A stretch of DNA of 49,525 bases from an uncultured Ectothiorhodospiraceae bacterium (GCA_913061005.1 CAJXSH010000012.1:1-49525); one strand, 5' to 3'. Shown: positions 40,692 to 48,262, numbered from the stretch's first letter. Made by a program: numbers and translations. The notes: generated from the letters alone by a model not told the origin.

Positions 40692-41492
40692 TCAATCGAA
40701 CCCGTGTTCGGGTCCCGGAAAGCGTCGGGCGCGTACCGCCTCGGCATAGGCACTGAGGGCACCGGGGATGGTGCCGGCATCGGCCATGAAGTCATGACTG
40801 AAACTGGGCGGCTGACCGGGCGTGATGCCGAGCATGTCCTGGAGGACCAGGATCTGCCCGTCACAATCGCTACCCGCGCCGATGCCGATGAGCGGCGTCT
40901 GGCACTGCGCCTGGACGGCCCGCGCCGCTTTCGCCGAAACGCACTCGACCAGCAGCATGTCGGCACCGGCGGCCTCCAGCGCTCGGGCGTCCTCGCAAAG
41001 CTGTGCCGCGCCCTCGTCGCCACGGCCCTGGACCCGGTAGCCGCCCAGTTGCCCGACCCGTTGCGGTCGCAGCCCGAAATGCGCACACACCGGCACACCG
41101 GCGCGGGAGAGCGCCGCGACGATGGGCGCCTGCTCGGCGGTTGCCTCGACCTTGACCATGTCCGCGCCGCCTTCTTTGATCAATACCGCCGCGCTCTCCA
41201 GCGCGCTGCGCTCGTCGTAGTCGCTGAGAAAAGGCAGATCCACCATCAGATAGGCCCGCGACAGTCCCCGGGCAACACAGCGGGTGTGGTAGGCCATCTC
41301 GGCGACGGTCACCGGCATGGTGCCCGCATGACCCTGTACCACCATGCCCAGCGAATCGCCGACCAGCACCAGATCGATGCCGGCGGCGTCCACCGCCCGG
41401 GCAAAGCTGTAGTCGTAGGCGGTCAACGCCACGATGGGCTCGCCATCGGCTTTCATGCGCCGCAATCGGGTCAGGCTCAGGCGTTTACTCAT
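40692..41492 (-). CDS. panB: 3-methyl-2-oxobutanoate hydroxymethyltransferase
   Basis: This 266-residue TIM-barrel enzyme transfers a one-carbon unit from 5,10-methylene-THF to ketoisovalerate, giving ketopantoate. Mg2+-binding and signature segments are LVGDSLGMVVQGH and VKVEATAEQAPIV, with GIGAGSDCDGQILVLQDMLG near the C-terminus. E. coli PanB has 264 residues. It lies between the deoxynucleoside kinase gene and panC. Confidence 0.96.
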   Translation of the reverse strand: MSKRLSLTRLRRMKADGEPIVALTAYDYSFARAVDAAGIDLVLVGDSLGMVVQGHAGTMPVTVAEMAYHTRCVARGLSRAYLMVDLPFLSDYDERSALESAAVLIKEGGADMVKVEATAEQAPIVAALSRAGVPVCAHFGLRPQRVGQLGGYRVQGRGDEGAAQLCEDARALEAAGADMLLVECVSAKAARAVQAQCQTPLIGIGAGSDCDGQILVLQDMLGITPGQPPSFSHDFMADAGTIPGALSAYAEAVRARRFPGPEHGFD

Positions 41493-41497
41493 GGCAT

Positions 41498-42148
41498 CTA
41501 GAGTACGCTTTTGTCCGGGTTGAAGTAATGCCGTCCGCTGCGCGCCCGGCCCATCTCCTCGAGCAGCATCTCCAGATGGGCCTCGCTGCCAAGCGGGTCG
41601 AGCCCGGCGCTGTTGACGATCAACACCGGGGCGTCGCTGTAGTGGTGGAAAAAATCCACATAGGCGCCGGCCAGACGCTCCAGATAGTCACCGTCAAGCC
41701 GCGCCTCGGGCCCTTTGGCATGCCGTTTGAGCCGGCCCTGGAGGACCTCGACGGGGGCCTGGAGATAGACCACCAGATCCGGCGCCGGCACGCTGGGCGC
41801 GAGGGTCTGCCAGACCCGGTCGTAGAGGTCGAACTCGTGGCTGTCGAGGTTGAGCTGGGCAAAAAGCCGGTCCTTGGCAAAAAGAAAGTCCGAGACCACC
41901 CGGGGCTGGAACAGATCGCTCTGGCGCAGTCCCGAGAGCATTTCGGCACGCTGCATCAAAAAAAACAGCTGTGTCGGGAAGGCGCCCTCGCGGGGGTTGC
42001 GATAAAAGCGCTCGAGAAAGGGGTTTTCCTGGCTTCGCTCGAGCAGCGGCTGGGCGTTCATGCGCTCGGCAAGCTGCTCGGCCAGCCGCGACTTGCCCAC
42101 CCCGATCGGCCCCTCGACCACCACATAGTCCAGCGCCCTGTCCGTCAT
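41498..42148 (-). CDS. deoxynucleoside kinase family protein
   Basis: This 216-residue P-loop kinase belongs to the deoxynucleoside/deoxyguanosine kinase family, which phosphorylates deoxynucleosides in salvage. The P loop EGPIGVGKS spans residues 12-20, ERSQENPFLERFY follows, and KDRLFAQL and a LID-like RLKRHAKGPEARLDGDYLERL occur later. Related genes sit between folK and panB in several gammaproteobacteria, but not in E. coli. Its physiological substrate is not known to me. It starts three bases after the folK stop codon. Confidence 0.9.
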   Translation of the reverse strand: MTDRALDYVVVEGPIGVGKSRLAEQLAERMNAQPLLERSQENPFLERFYRNPREGAFPTQLFFLMQRAEMLSGLRQSDLFQPRVVSDFLFAKDRLFAQLNLDSHEFDLYDRVWQTLAPSVPAPDLVVYLQAPVEVLQGRLKRHAKGPEARLDGDYLERLAGAYVDFFHHYSDAPVLIVNSAGLDPLGSEAHLEMLLEEMGRARSGRHYFNPDKSVL

Positions 42149-42151
42149 GCC

Positions 42152-42643
42152 CTACCCGATTGCCTGCAATGCACCGCCATCCACCGCCGCGGCCAACGCC
42201 TCGGCGCTGCCCTTGCCCGGGATGATGCGGTGCGGGTCGATTTCGCTGAGAGGATACAGGACAAAGGCGCGTTCGGTGACGCCCGGGTGAGGCACCTGCA
42301 GATCCGGTGTATCGATGACCCGCTGCCCATAGACCAGCAGATCCAGATCCAGCGGCCGCGGCCCCCAGCGTGGCCCCTGGCGACGGCGGCCGGCATCCGC
42401 TTCGATGGCCTGCAACGCCGCCAACAGCTCGAGCGGCGAAAGCCCGGTCCGCAGCCAGGCCACCGCATTGACGTAATCCGGCTGATCGGCCGGTCCCATG
42501 GGCGGATTGCGGTAGAGACCGGAGGCGACATGGCAGCGGCTCTCGCCAATACCATCCAGCGCCACAATGGCCCGACGGACCTGGGCGGCGGGATCGTCCA
42601 GATTGCTGCCGATCCCGACAAAGGCGTCAACGCTGGGGGTCAC
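42152..42643 (-). CDS. folK: 6-hydroxymethyl-7,8-dihydropterin pyrophosphokinase
   Basis: This 163-residue enzyme transfers pyrophosphate from ATP to the pterin in folate synthesis. FVGIGSNLDDP at the N-terminus and the signature RWGPRPLDLDLLVYG (about residues 91-105) with its catalytic Asp pair are intact. VPHPGVTERAFVLYPL follows. E. coli FolK has 159 residues. It overlaps pcnB by 4 bp. Confidence 0.96.
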   Translation of the reverse strand: MTPSVDAFVGIGSNLDDPAAQVRRAIVALDGIGESRCHVASGLYRNPPMGPADQPDYVNAVAWLRTGLSPLELLAALQAIEADAGRRRQGPRWGPRPLDLDLLVYGQRVIDTPDLQVPHPGVTERAFVLYPLSEIDPHRIIPGKGSAEALAAAVDGGALQAIG

Positions 42644-43989
42644 TCGCCGCCAGACTCCACGGCCGAATCGGACGGCGCCGCATTGGCCTCGCCGGCATGG
42701 CCGCCCCGCCGGCGTTTGCCACCCCGCCGACGGCGCCTCGCCGGTGTGGGCGGCGGGGCGTCGGGGCTGCTGGTGGTGTATTCACGCCACCATTCCACCA
42801 ACGCCTTGTCGGCCAGCCCGGCCTCACCACGTAGCAGCAGGAAATCATAGGCAGCGCGAAAACGCGGATGGGCAAAAAGCCGCTTGGCCTTTTTCTCGGA
42901 GCGGGTATCAAAGCGCGGTTGCAGCGCCCAGATCTCGCGCATCGGCTGCGAGAAGCGCTTGGGAATGGCCACCTGCCGCAGCTGGCGCTCCAGGGCCTCG
43001 GTGACAGCCTGCTCGAAGAGCTCCCGGTTGATCTGTGACTGCAACCGGCCGCCGGGCAGTTGCGCGAGGATCGCCGGCCAGATGAGCGCGGCAAACAAAA
43101 ACGCCGGTGTCACCGGGCGTTCTTCGTTGACCCGTTTGTCGGTGCTCTCGAGCGCCCGGGCGATGAAGGTGACAAACTGCCCGTGTTCATCATCATCCAG
43201 GGCCGTATCCGAGGCCGGAAACAGATAGCGAAAAAGCCCGTGCTGGCGAAGCGTCTCGAAGGTCTCCACACCCTGGCCGGCCATGAAGAGCTTGAGCACC
43301 TCATCAAAAAGCCGCGCCGGCGGGATATCGTCCAGAAGCTCGGCCATCCAGGGGATCGGCTCGGCCGTGGCGGTGTCGATGGTAAAGCCGAGCTTGGCGG
43401 CAAAGCGCACCGCCCGAAGCATCCGCACCGGATCCTCCCGGTAGCGCACCGCCGGGTCACCGATCAGTCGCAGGCGACCGGCTTTGATGTCCTCCATGCC
43501 GCCGGCGTAGTCCACCACCGTGAAATCGGCGATGTTGTAGTAAAGCGCATTGATGGTGAAATCGCGCCGCAGTGCGTCTTCCTCGATGGTGCCGTAGACG
43601 TTGTCGCGCACGATCATGCCGTCCTCGGTGACCCGGTCGCTGTCGGTATCGCCATCGGGCGGGGTCAGCGCCCGAAAGGTGGCCACCTCGATGATCTCGG
43701 GGCCCCAGTGGACGTGGGCGAGACGAAAACGGCGCCCGATCAGCCGGCAATTGCGGAAAAGCGCCTTGACCTCATCGGGCGTGGCGTCGGTGGCGACATC
43801 AAAATCCTTCGGCTCCCGGCCCAGCGAGAGATCACGGACGCCACCGCCCACCAGATAGGCCCCGTAGCCGGCGTTTTTGAGCCGATAGAGTACGGTCAGG
43901 GCCTTGTCGCTGATCTGTGACCGCGAGATGACGTGCTGGTCGCGCGGGATGATGGCGGGTTCGATGGATTGTGGTTGCGGATCACTCAC
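42640..43989 (-). CDS. pcnB: poly(A) polymerase I
   Basis: This protein adds 3' poly(A) tails that mark RNAs for decay. With a GTG start at 43989 it has 449 residues (E. coli about 465). The nucleotidyltransferase core has YLVGGGVRD (45-53) and KDFDVATDATP with catalytic Asp62 and Asp64, followed by RRDFTINALYYN and RFAAKLGF. The C-terminus is an Arg/Gly-rich tail (GGKRRRGG) followed by an acidic end, typical of PAP I. An earlier ATG at 44082 is in frame but adds sequence not found in the family and reaches toward the tRNA-Glu promoter. This is the first gene of the operon to pgi. Confidence 0.95.
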   Translation of the reverse strand: MSDPQPQSIEPAIIPRDQHVISRSQISDKALTVLYRLKNAGYGAYLVGGGVRDLSLGREPKDFDVATDATPDEVKALFRNCRLIGRRFRLAHVHWGPEIIEVATFRALTPPDGDTDSDRVTEDGMIVRDNVYGTIEEDALRRDFTINALYYNIADFTVVDYAGGMEDIKAGRLRLIGDPAVRYREDPVRMLRAVRFAAKLGFTIDTATAEPIPWMAELLDDIPPARLFDEVLKLFMAGQGVETFETLRQHGLFRYLFPASDTALDDDEHGQFVTFIARALESTDKRVNEERPVTPAFLFAALIWPAILAQLPGGRLQSQINRELFEQAVTEALERQLRQVAIPKRFSQPMREIWALQPRFDTRSEKKAKRLFAHPRFRAAYDFLLLRGEAGLADKALVEWWREYTTSSPDAPPPTPARRRRRGGKRRRGGHAGEANAAPSDSAVESGGE

Positions 43990-44006
43990 GGAGCGGCAGT
44001 CGCCTC

Positions 44007-44034
44007 TTGTGCGGTGGGTTGCAGCCCGTATAAT
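44007..44034 (+). promoter_or_regulatory. promoter of tRNA-Glu
   Basis: A perfect -10 TATAAT (44029-44034) lies 56 bp before tRNA-Glu, with TTGTGC (44007-44012) as a weak -35 at 16-bp spacing. The -10 sits in the near-palindrome GTATAATAC, so TATTAT on the minus strand could also serve pcnB. Confidence 0.5.
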
Positions 44035-44090
44035 ACCAGCCCTTGTCTGGCGCGCCGATCGGCGGTCAAAAACGCCGGCCAAACGACAAC

Positions 44091-44165
44091 GCTCCCATCG
44101 TCTAGTGGTGAGGACGCCGCCCTCTCAAGGCGGAAACCGGGGTTCAAATCCCCGTGGGAGCGCCA
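44091..44165 (+). tRNA. tRNA-Glu (anticodon CUC)
   Basis: A complete tRNA with acceptor GCTCCCA/TGGGAGC, anticodon stem CCGCC/GGCGG around CTCTCAA (anticodon CTC) and encoded CCA. It is the last conserved core gene before the sequence character changes, and tRNA 3' ends are common sites for island integration. Confidence 0.95.
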
Positions 44166-44352
44166 CTTAATCAAACACTTACCGCACCCGCCACCTTCAC
44201 TTGCTTAAAAGTTGTCAAAAATACGGTGAGCATCAGTCGCGGACGCATGAGGCCTCGAGTGAACAACTTCCCGCCAGGGAGGTGGCTAAGCAGGTAACAG
44301 GTGACTGAGCGGACGCGATTTATTTCGTTCGATGCTCAGACTCGCAAAATAA

Positions 44353-44610
44353 CTACGGATCTCAGTCAGCCACCATTGGAGTGACTTCCTCTGGCCGCTC
44401 GTCGTGACAAACTCGGTGGAGACCCGTCTGCTCACCTTCGGCCTCGCCATCTTCTCGGCTCCGGAGACCGGCGTGAACTGGGCGACTATCAGTGCGGCCA
44501 AGCTGCTCAGCGTCGCGCCCCTATCAATCGCCTTCCTGCTGTTCCAACGCCAGTTCCTGAACTCCATCATGCGGGCAGGAATCCGATTGCTCCTGCAAGA
44601 GAATCAGTAA
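44353..44610 (+). pseudogene. C-terminal remnant of a carbohydrate ABC transporter permease
   Basis: The plus-strand frame reads HHWSDFLWPLVVTNS, then TFGLAIFSAPETG, then FLLFQRQFLNSIMRAGIR, a clear match to the end of MalG/UgpE-type sugar permeases (binding-protein-dependent transport family), including the last two transmembrane segments. The rest of the permease, with the EAA loop, is missing, and a stop codon precedes the fragment. An ordinary start could only be the GTG at 44404. No partner ATPase or binding protein lies nearby. It is a decayed fragment of a transport operon. Confidence 0.7.
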
Positions 44611-44671
44611 TAGCGTAGAACACAAACAACTGAGACTGAGCGACGAGACGACCTCAAGATAGCCAGCCGCA

Positions 44672-45205
44672 TTGAAGACACGATGTTTAGTTGCGCCGAT
44701 GATGGCGGAAGTCGATTTCGGCATAACCCAGCGGGCAGTGCAGCAGGGGTTGAGCCGACTATCTCCCAGCGATATTCGACTTCTCCTCGCCCATGAGGCG
44801 CTCATGCTGGAGCAAACAACGCCGGATCGCTGTGTTGGGCTCATTGAGAACCGGCTAAGCACAGCCGAGGCGACCAACCTCGCGATGGCCTATCAGCGGA
44901 ATCTCTCTCGAGAGGATTTACGCGAGTATCTCGACCTGACTGCCCAAGCCATGCTGGCGCAATTCCGCGATTCACCGCTACCAAAGACAATTTCTCCGAG
45001 CCAACAACAGATCGCGGCAGAACAGTTCGAGCGCGCACTCGCGCAACACCCTCACTTCGATCTTATCGCAAGCATTAGCATGCGCCCCAACGCGCATTCG
45101 GACGCCGAAATCTGTTGGATGACCACCCAAACTCTATGGGTCGCGATTGAACAGGAGGGCATCACTGGGGACTGGCTCATGATCCTGTTCGCCGAGGATC
45201 TTTAG
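44672..45205 (+). CDS. hypothetical protein
   Basis: An open frame of 177 codons with a TTG at 44672, or about 168 codons from the ATG pair at 44699-44704. I do not recognise it. The predicted protein is mostly helical and soluble, with no signal peptide or membrane segment. The middle reads RLSTAEATNLAMAYQRNLSREDLREYLDLT, vaguely like C-terminal DUF2059-type helices, but I would not assign it. No good ribosome-binding site precedes either start, so it could be 5'-truncated. It lies between the permease remnant and a transposase remnant. Confidence 0.5.
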   Translation: MKTRCLVAPMMAEVDFGITQRAVQQGLSRLSPSDIRLLLAHEALMLEQTTPDRCVGLIENRLSTAEATNLAMAYQRNLSREDLREYLDLTAQAMLAQFRDSPLPKTISPSQQQIAAEQFERALAQHPHFDLIASISMRPNAHSDAEICWMTTQTLWVAIEQEGITGDWLMILFAEDL

Positions 45206-45319
45206 GGAGCGCAAGGCGGGATACCTGACCCACTTGACCGGCACCTGCGTGGGTTCATCGACCGCTCGACTGTGATGCAGCTCCCAAACGTCTGCTGCAT
45301 CATGCATAAGACTACCTAA

Positions 45320-45544
45320 GTGCGCTATTACCCAAGCACTATGAGCGCCCTTGCTTTACCGGTCGCTACGCGCACCCATACTTCGCTCAGGGTCCAACGC
45401 CAGCGCTACCGAACACACGCCGAGGCGCGGAGTGATGTGTTTGATTATATTGAGCGATTCCACAACCCGAGAATGCGTCGGCGGGTTGACCAACCAATGG
45501 ATGAGAAACGACGCTTAACGAAACCGTCCGCAGTGGTGGGGTAG
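45320..45544 (+). pseudogene. C-terminal remnant of an IS3-family transposase (OrfB)
   Basis: This 74-codon frame contains QRYRTHAEARSDVFDYIERF, then HNPRMRRRV, and ends with LTKPSAVVG. This matches the C-terminal end of IS3-family OrfB integrases, after the last catalytic Glu region. The upstream DDE core is not present in any frame nearby, and the first 20 residues do not match. No inverted repeats could be defined with confidence. It is a dead fragment. Confidence 0.7.
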
Positions 45545-46044
45545 AACCACATCATCTGTCCGAGGTCCTCGCGGTCATCGCTAATACTGAAGTGACCAGA
45601 ATCACTATCCTTGAGCCACGGCCCTCCTGATACTAGATCAGCACGCGGGTGCTCATGCGCGGCGAGTAAGACCGCGAGGCGCTCCTAACCAACACTCAGT
45701 GCTACGGAGAGGCTGCACTATCGATACTGCAAGACATCGCCCGTGCCCAAGACCAGTCCCACTGCTCCTTCAACGGGACCCTCATGAGACGGAACCAGCG
45801 GCCGCCTCGAACGCCACATGCGTGCCGCCGGCTTAACCAGACCAACGCTCATTGGCTATCTGAGCATCCCCAAACGTGCTGATACCGCCCACGCGGGGCT
45901 TGCGACTGGCCCTGAACGTGATCCCCTCGACCAAATAGTGCTGCATTATGGCCTCGCGGTTGTGCCAATAAATTTGACTGCCAGCAGGGACATAGGTCAC
46001 CTTGCTCAGCACAGACTCGGGATTAGCCAAACGGAGTTTTTACG
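45545..46044. other. 500-bp region without a supported gene
   Basis: Only short frames with many stops are present. Two are long enough to mention: a plus-strand frame 45818-46066 and a minus-strand frame 45833-46030. They overlap and neither has a ribosome-binding site. The minus frame has a more protein-like composition (VPAGSQIYWHNREAIMQHY), so it may be an old gene fragment. The right end of the IS3 remnant should lie just after 45544. Confidence 0.4.
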
Positions 46045-46539
46045 TTGTCCATCGAGGAGGCGATAAAGCTAGCCAGCCAGGGAAGGACCGACGCCGACGC
46101 GGCGAAGGAGATTTTATTCGCTAACGTATCGGAAATAGAAGAAACCGCTTCCGCCCTTTCGGTACAAGCCGACTACATTATCGAATCGACACTGGAGACG
46201 GCTAGCCGCCATCTACTCGCTGCAAGCGACGTTATTTCGCGGGTAGAAGACTACTGGCTTCAATGTGACAACGTCGCTGGCACGACACCATATGAAGTCA
46301 TCGTACGTGCTGCTGAGTTTCTCGCTGCTGCTAGGCAAACCCTACCCATATCAAACAAAGAGCTGTGGAAGTTGGCTGAATCATCTGACTGGCGAAACCG
46401 CCTAGTCACGGGATGGATCGTACGCGATCGCAACGATCGTATCGCCAAAGAGGTCGCCGCGACTTTAGCGACCGATACATTTGCTGATGACAATGGGTTT
46501 TACCTTATCCGCGAGGCAGTAGGCGAATATGGTCAGTGA
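46045..46539 (+). CDS. hypothetical helical protein
   Basis: A 164-codon gene with a TTG start, supported by ACGGAG eight bases upstream. I do not recognise it. The protein is acidic and almost entirely helical. Its second half (ELWKLAESSDWRNRLVTGW and IAKEVAATLATD) resembles a HEAT-type repeat, as in many scaffold and immunity proteins. The gene ends with an 11-bp overlap into the next frame, suggesting translational coupling. Base composition is lower in GC than the core genome. Confidence 0.6.
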   Translation: MSIEEAIKLASQGRTDADAAKEILFANVSEIEETASALSVQADYIIESTLETASRHLLAASDVISRVEDYWLQCDNVAGTTPYEVIVRAAEFLAAARQTLPISNKELWKLAESSDWRNRLVTGWIVRDRNDRIAKEVAATLATDTFADDNGFYLIREAVGEYGQ

Positions 46540-46741
46540 CCGGCATCTTATGGTCAGCAAACCTCCTTGGGGGCTTAGACTCCTCCTCGCCCAAAGAGCT
46601 GAGAATCACCTAAGGCCATGCAGCATGAGCATATTCGGACTGCGTCCATCTTGTATCCCGCACACCCATCGAAGTGAGCCTTACTGGCTGTTAACCTTCA
46701 GTGAAGTCCTAGAATGTCGCCAAATGGAGGAGTCAGATTAA
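46529..46741 (+). CDS. hypothetical small protein
   Basis: A 70-codon frame whose ATG at 46529 overlaps the end of the preceding gene and whose stop codon is followed at once by the next ATG. The protein has no recognisable domain. It has three Cys residues and ends with WLLTFSEVLECRQMEESD. A GAGG sequence lies about ten bases upstream. The gapless arrangement is the main support; composition alone is not convincing. Confidence 0.4.
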   Translation: MVSDRHLMVSKPPWGLRLLLAQRAENHLRPCSMSIFGLRPSCIPHTHRSEPYWLLTFSEVLECRQMEESD

Positions 46742-46978
46742 ATGGCATTCGAATGGCCCCGATTAGAAACATATGAAGAGAACTTTGAGCACGAGATCCG
46801 GGAACTTGTTAAGGAAAAGGTCCTTACCTATTATCAAGCGGACCGGATAGTTAATTTGACGAAACAACAAATCGAGGAAGTGCGACACTTCTCAGAAGAT
46901 ATTCTTAACCCATATAGCGTATTAAATGTCGGTTTTGCAGAGCTAATAGCTGAGTGGGAGGATCAGGCATATAACTAA
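46742..46978 (+). CDS. hypothetical small acidic protein
   Basis: This 78-codon gene is preceded by GGAGGAG nine bases upstream, the best ribosome-binding site of the island. The predicted protein is strongly acidic and helical, with two likely helices (LETYEENFEHEIRELVKEKV and TKQQIEEVRHFSEDIL) and an end LIAEWEDQAYN. I do not recognise a family. Its size, charge and place after two coupled genes resemble small immunity or antitoxin proteins, which is only inference. Confidence 0.6.
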   Translation: MAFEWPRLETYEENFEHEIRELVKEKVLTYYQADRIVNLTKQQIEEVRHFSEDILNPYSVLNVGFAELIAEWEDQAYN

Positions 46979-46997
46979 CCGCACCCAATTCCGATCA

Positions 46998-47168
46998 TTA
47001 TGCAAATATCATCATATCCGTGCGGAGTCCCTGTCCTTTAGTTCCACCATTATCGCCAATTCGCAATGAACGACGTAAATTCCATACCTCGACCTCACCA
47101 ATAAAATCCAAATTACAACTTATGACACCTTCGAGTTTTATCGGACCAAAAACGCAAACGAAGGACAT
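46998..47168 (-). CDS. possible small hypothetical protein (56 codons)
   Basis: The minus strand contains an ATG-to-TAA frame of 56 codons (GPIKLEGVISCNLDFIGEVE and the later LRIGDNGGTKGQGLRTDMM). The composition is protein-like, and no competing frame exists on the other strand. There is no Shine-Dalgarno sequence, so the frame may be the end of an older gene. It is convergent with the three-gene unit. Confidence 0.25.
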   Translation of the reverse strand: MSFVCVFGPIKLEGVISCNLDFIGEVEVWNLRRSLRIGDNGGTKGQGLRTDMMIFA

Positions 47169-47232
47169 TCCGCAAATCTATACTTAAACCTAAAGAACGC
47201 GCACGGAATTCCAGAACAAAAGTGCGACACCA

Positions 47233-47808
47233 ATGGAATCAAATGAATTTATAATGCGGTTTGTGTTCCGTAACGCAGTTGCGAACACTCAGCCACGGCA
47301 GCCCGAAATTTCCGACTTAGAGGCACATGACTTTCGCCGCTGTATCACACCTAACTTATGCTGGGAACCTTTCTTGCTAACCGACCAAAACCCGGAACTA
47401 AGAATTACTCCCCCCAAAATACTTTATGACGGATACACAAATATTAACGGCAAACCGTTCGGTGTGTACATTGCTCGAGAGGGTCTCGCTGGATATCCCG
47501 CGCCAATCTTTCGCTTCCGCCTTAATGGTACGGTAAACAGCACCGCGTTCCGTCGAGTGATACGGGACACCAACCTCAGCATCACTAGTGGTTCCCGTGG
47601 GCTTGCCGGCGAGCCACCGTACTATGCTGAAGACCATAACGGCTATAGCGGCGTAGTAACCGAGGAACAGCAACGCACGTGGGCAGAGCTGATTGAAAAT
47701 CCGAAGATCTTCTCCGGTTCCACAGCCCCCCCTAACGGACTCGTCGAGTTCGGATACTCTATACCTGCTGACAACTTCATTGCACAACCAATTCAGGTCC
47801 GAGATTAA
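47233..47808 (+). CDS. hypothetical protein
   Basis: A 191-codon gene with ATG at 47233 (a second ATG is eight codons in). I do not recognise it. The protein looks soluble and beta-rich, with YDGYTNINGKPFGVYIAREG and SGSRGLAGEPPYYAEDHNGY. No signal peptide or membrane segment is visible. The ribosome-binding site is weak. A 147-codon frame on the other strand overlaps it, but is hydrophobic in places and less likely. It is followed by about 450 bp without an intact gene. Confidence 0.5.
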   Translation: MESNEFIMRFVFRNAVANTQPRQPEISDLEAHDFRRCITPNLCWEPFLLTDQNPELRITPPKILYDGYTNINGKPFGVYIAREGLAGYPAPIFRFRLNGTVNSTAFRRVIRDTNLSITSGSRGLAGEPPYYAEDHNGYSGVVTEEQQRTWAELIENPKIFSGSTAPPNGLVEFGYSIPADNFIAQPIQVRD

Positions 47809-47913
47809 CCCTATGACCGCTTTTTTAATCGGCTCTAGCACTCATCAATCCACTCAATCGTACGGTACACTGAGTACCTTCTCAATTTTTCGGTTTTTTA
47901 AATGGTTAAATTC

Positions 47914-48195
47914 CTAATTCTCAAACCTCTTCTTGCCTGGAGCATTACAAAGATTTGATTTTATAAACCCTTCCCAGCCGCCGACGCCAGGGCTGAGTGC
48001 AATAAACCCTGACATGGGTTGGAATAGCCGGCTACCAAGGCCGATCGCCTCGGCGTTCGCAGACCCAACATCCACTGCCAATTCAGATAAATTGCCGCTT
48101 TTAGCGATGAATACGCTGTTTCCCAGCGCGTGTAGCGGATGCAGGTTTCGCTATATGCAGCCTCGACACCGCAGGATCAGCGTGATAACTTCCAT
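47914..48195 (-). pseudogene. interrupted hypothetical frame with one amber codon
   Basis: On the minus strand an ATG at 48195 opens a frame of 93 codons plus stop, broken only by a TAG at codon 15 (48151-48153). The part after the amber codon is clearly protein-like (SVFIAKSGNLSELAVDVGS, then MSGFIALSPGVGGWEGF). I do not recognise it. There is no ribosome-binding site. A mutated gene is the simplest explanation. Confidence 0.35.
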
Positions 48196-48198
48196 TCG

Positions 48199-48244
48199 AG
48201 TGCTTTTTTTTTGACAGCACTAGCAGGCCGGGTAGTGCTATTAT
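48199..48244 (+). promoter_or_regulatory. operator-like palindrome and extended -10 upstream of 48263
   Basis: AGCACTA (48216-48222) and its perfect complement TAGTGCT (48233-48239) flank a 10-bp GC-rich spacer. A third copy of the half-site, AGTGCT, is at 48199-48204. TTGACA (48211-48216) abuts the first arm, and the extended -10 TGCTATTAT (48236-48244) overlaps the second. The spacing between these -35 and -10 elements (22 bp) is too long for a normal pair, so the extended -10 may act alone. A bound repressor would block it. Confidence 0.5.
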
Positions 48245-48262
48245 GCAAGAGAGCGAATACCA

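Larger units (their letters stand above)
47809..48262. other. region without an intact gene
   Basis: This 454-bp stretch begins AT-rich (T and A runs at 47821-47911). It then holds an interrupted minus-strand frame (47914-48195) and ends with the control region of the gene at 48263. Confidence 0.5.

Noticed and set aside
44286-44570. Minus-strand open frame of 94 codons
   Set aside because: It is antisense to the sugar permease remnant, which has clear family similarity on the plus strand.
45818-46066. Plus-strand open frame of 82 codons
   Set aside because: It overlaps the start of the better supported gene at 46045 and has neither a ribosome-binding site nor a protein-like sequence.
47398-47841. 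Minus-strand open frame of 147 codons over the 47233 gene
   Set aside because: It uses a GTG start without a ribosome-binding site and has a less convincing composition than the plus-strand frame; kept as a question in the findings.
47933-48214. Plus-strand open frame of 93 codons
   Set aside because: It has no ribosome-binding site and runs through the T-tract and -35-like sequence of the 48263 promoter; the opposite strand looks more coding-like.
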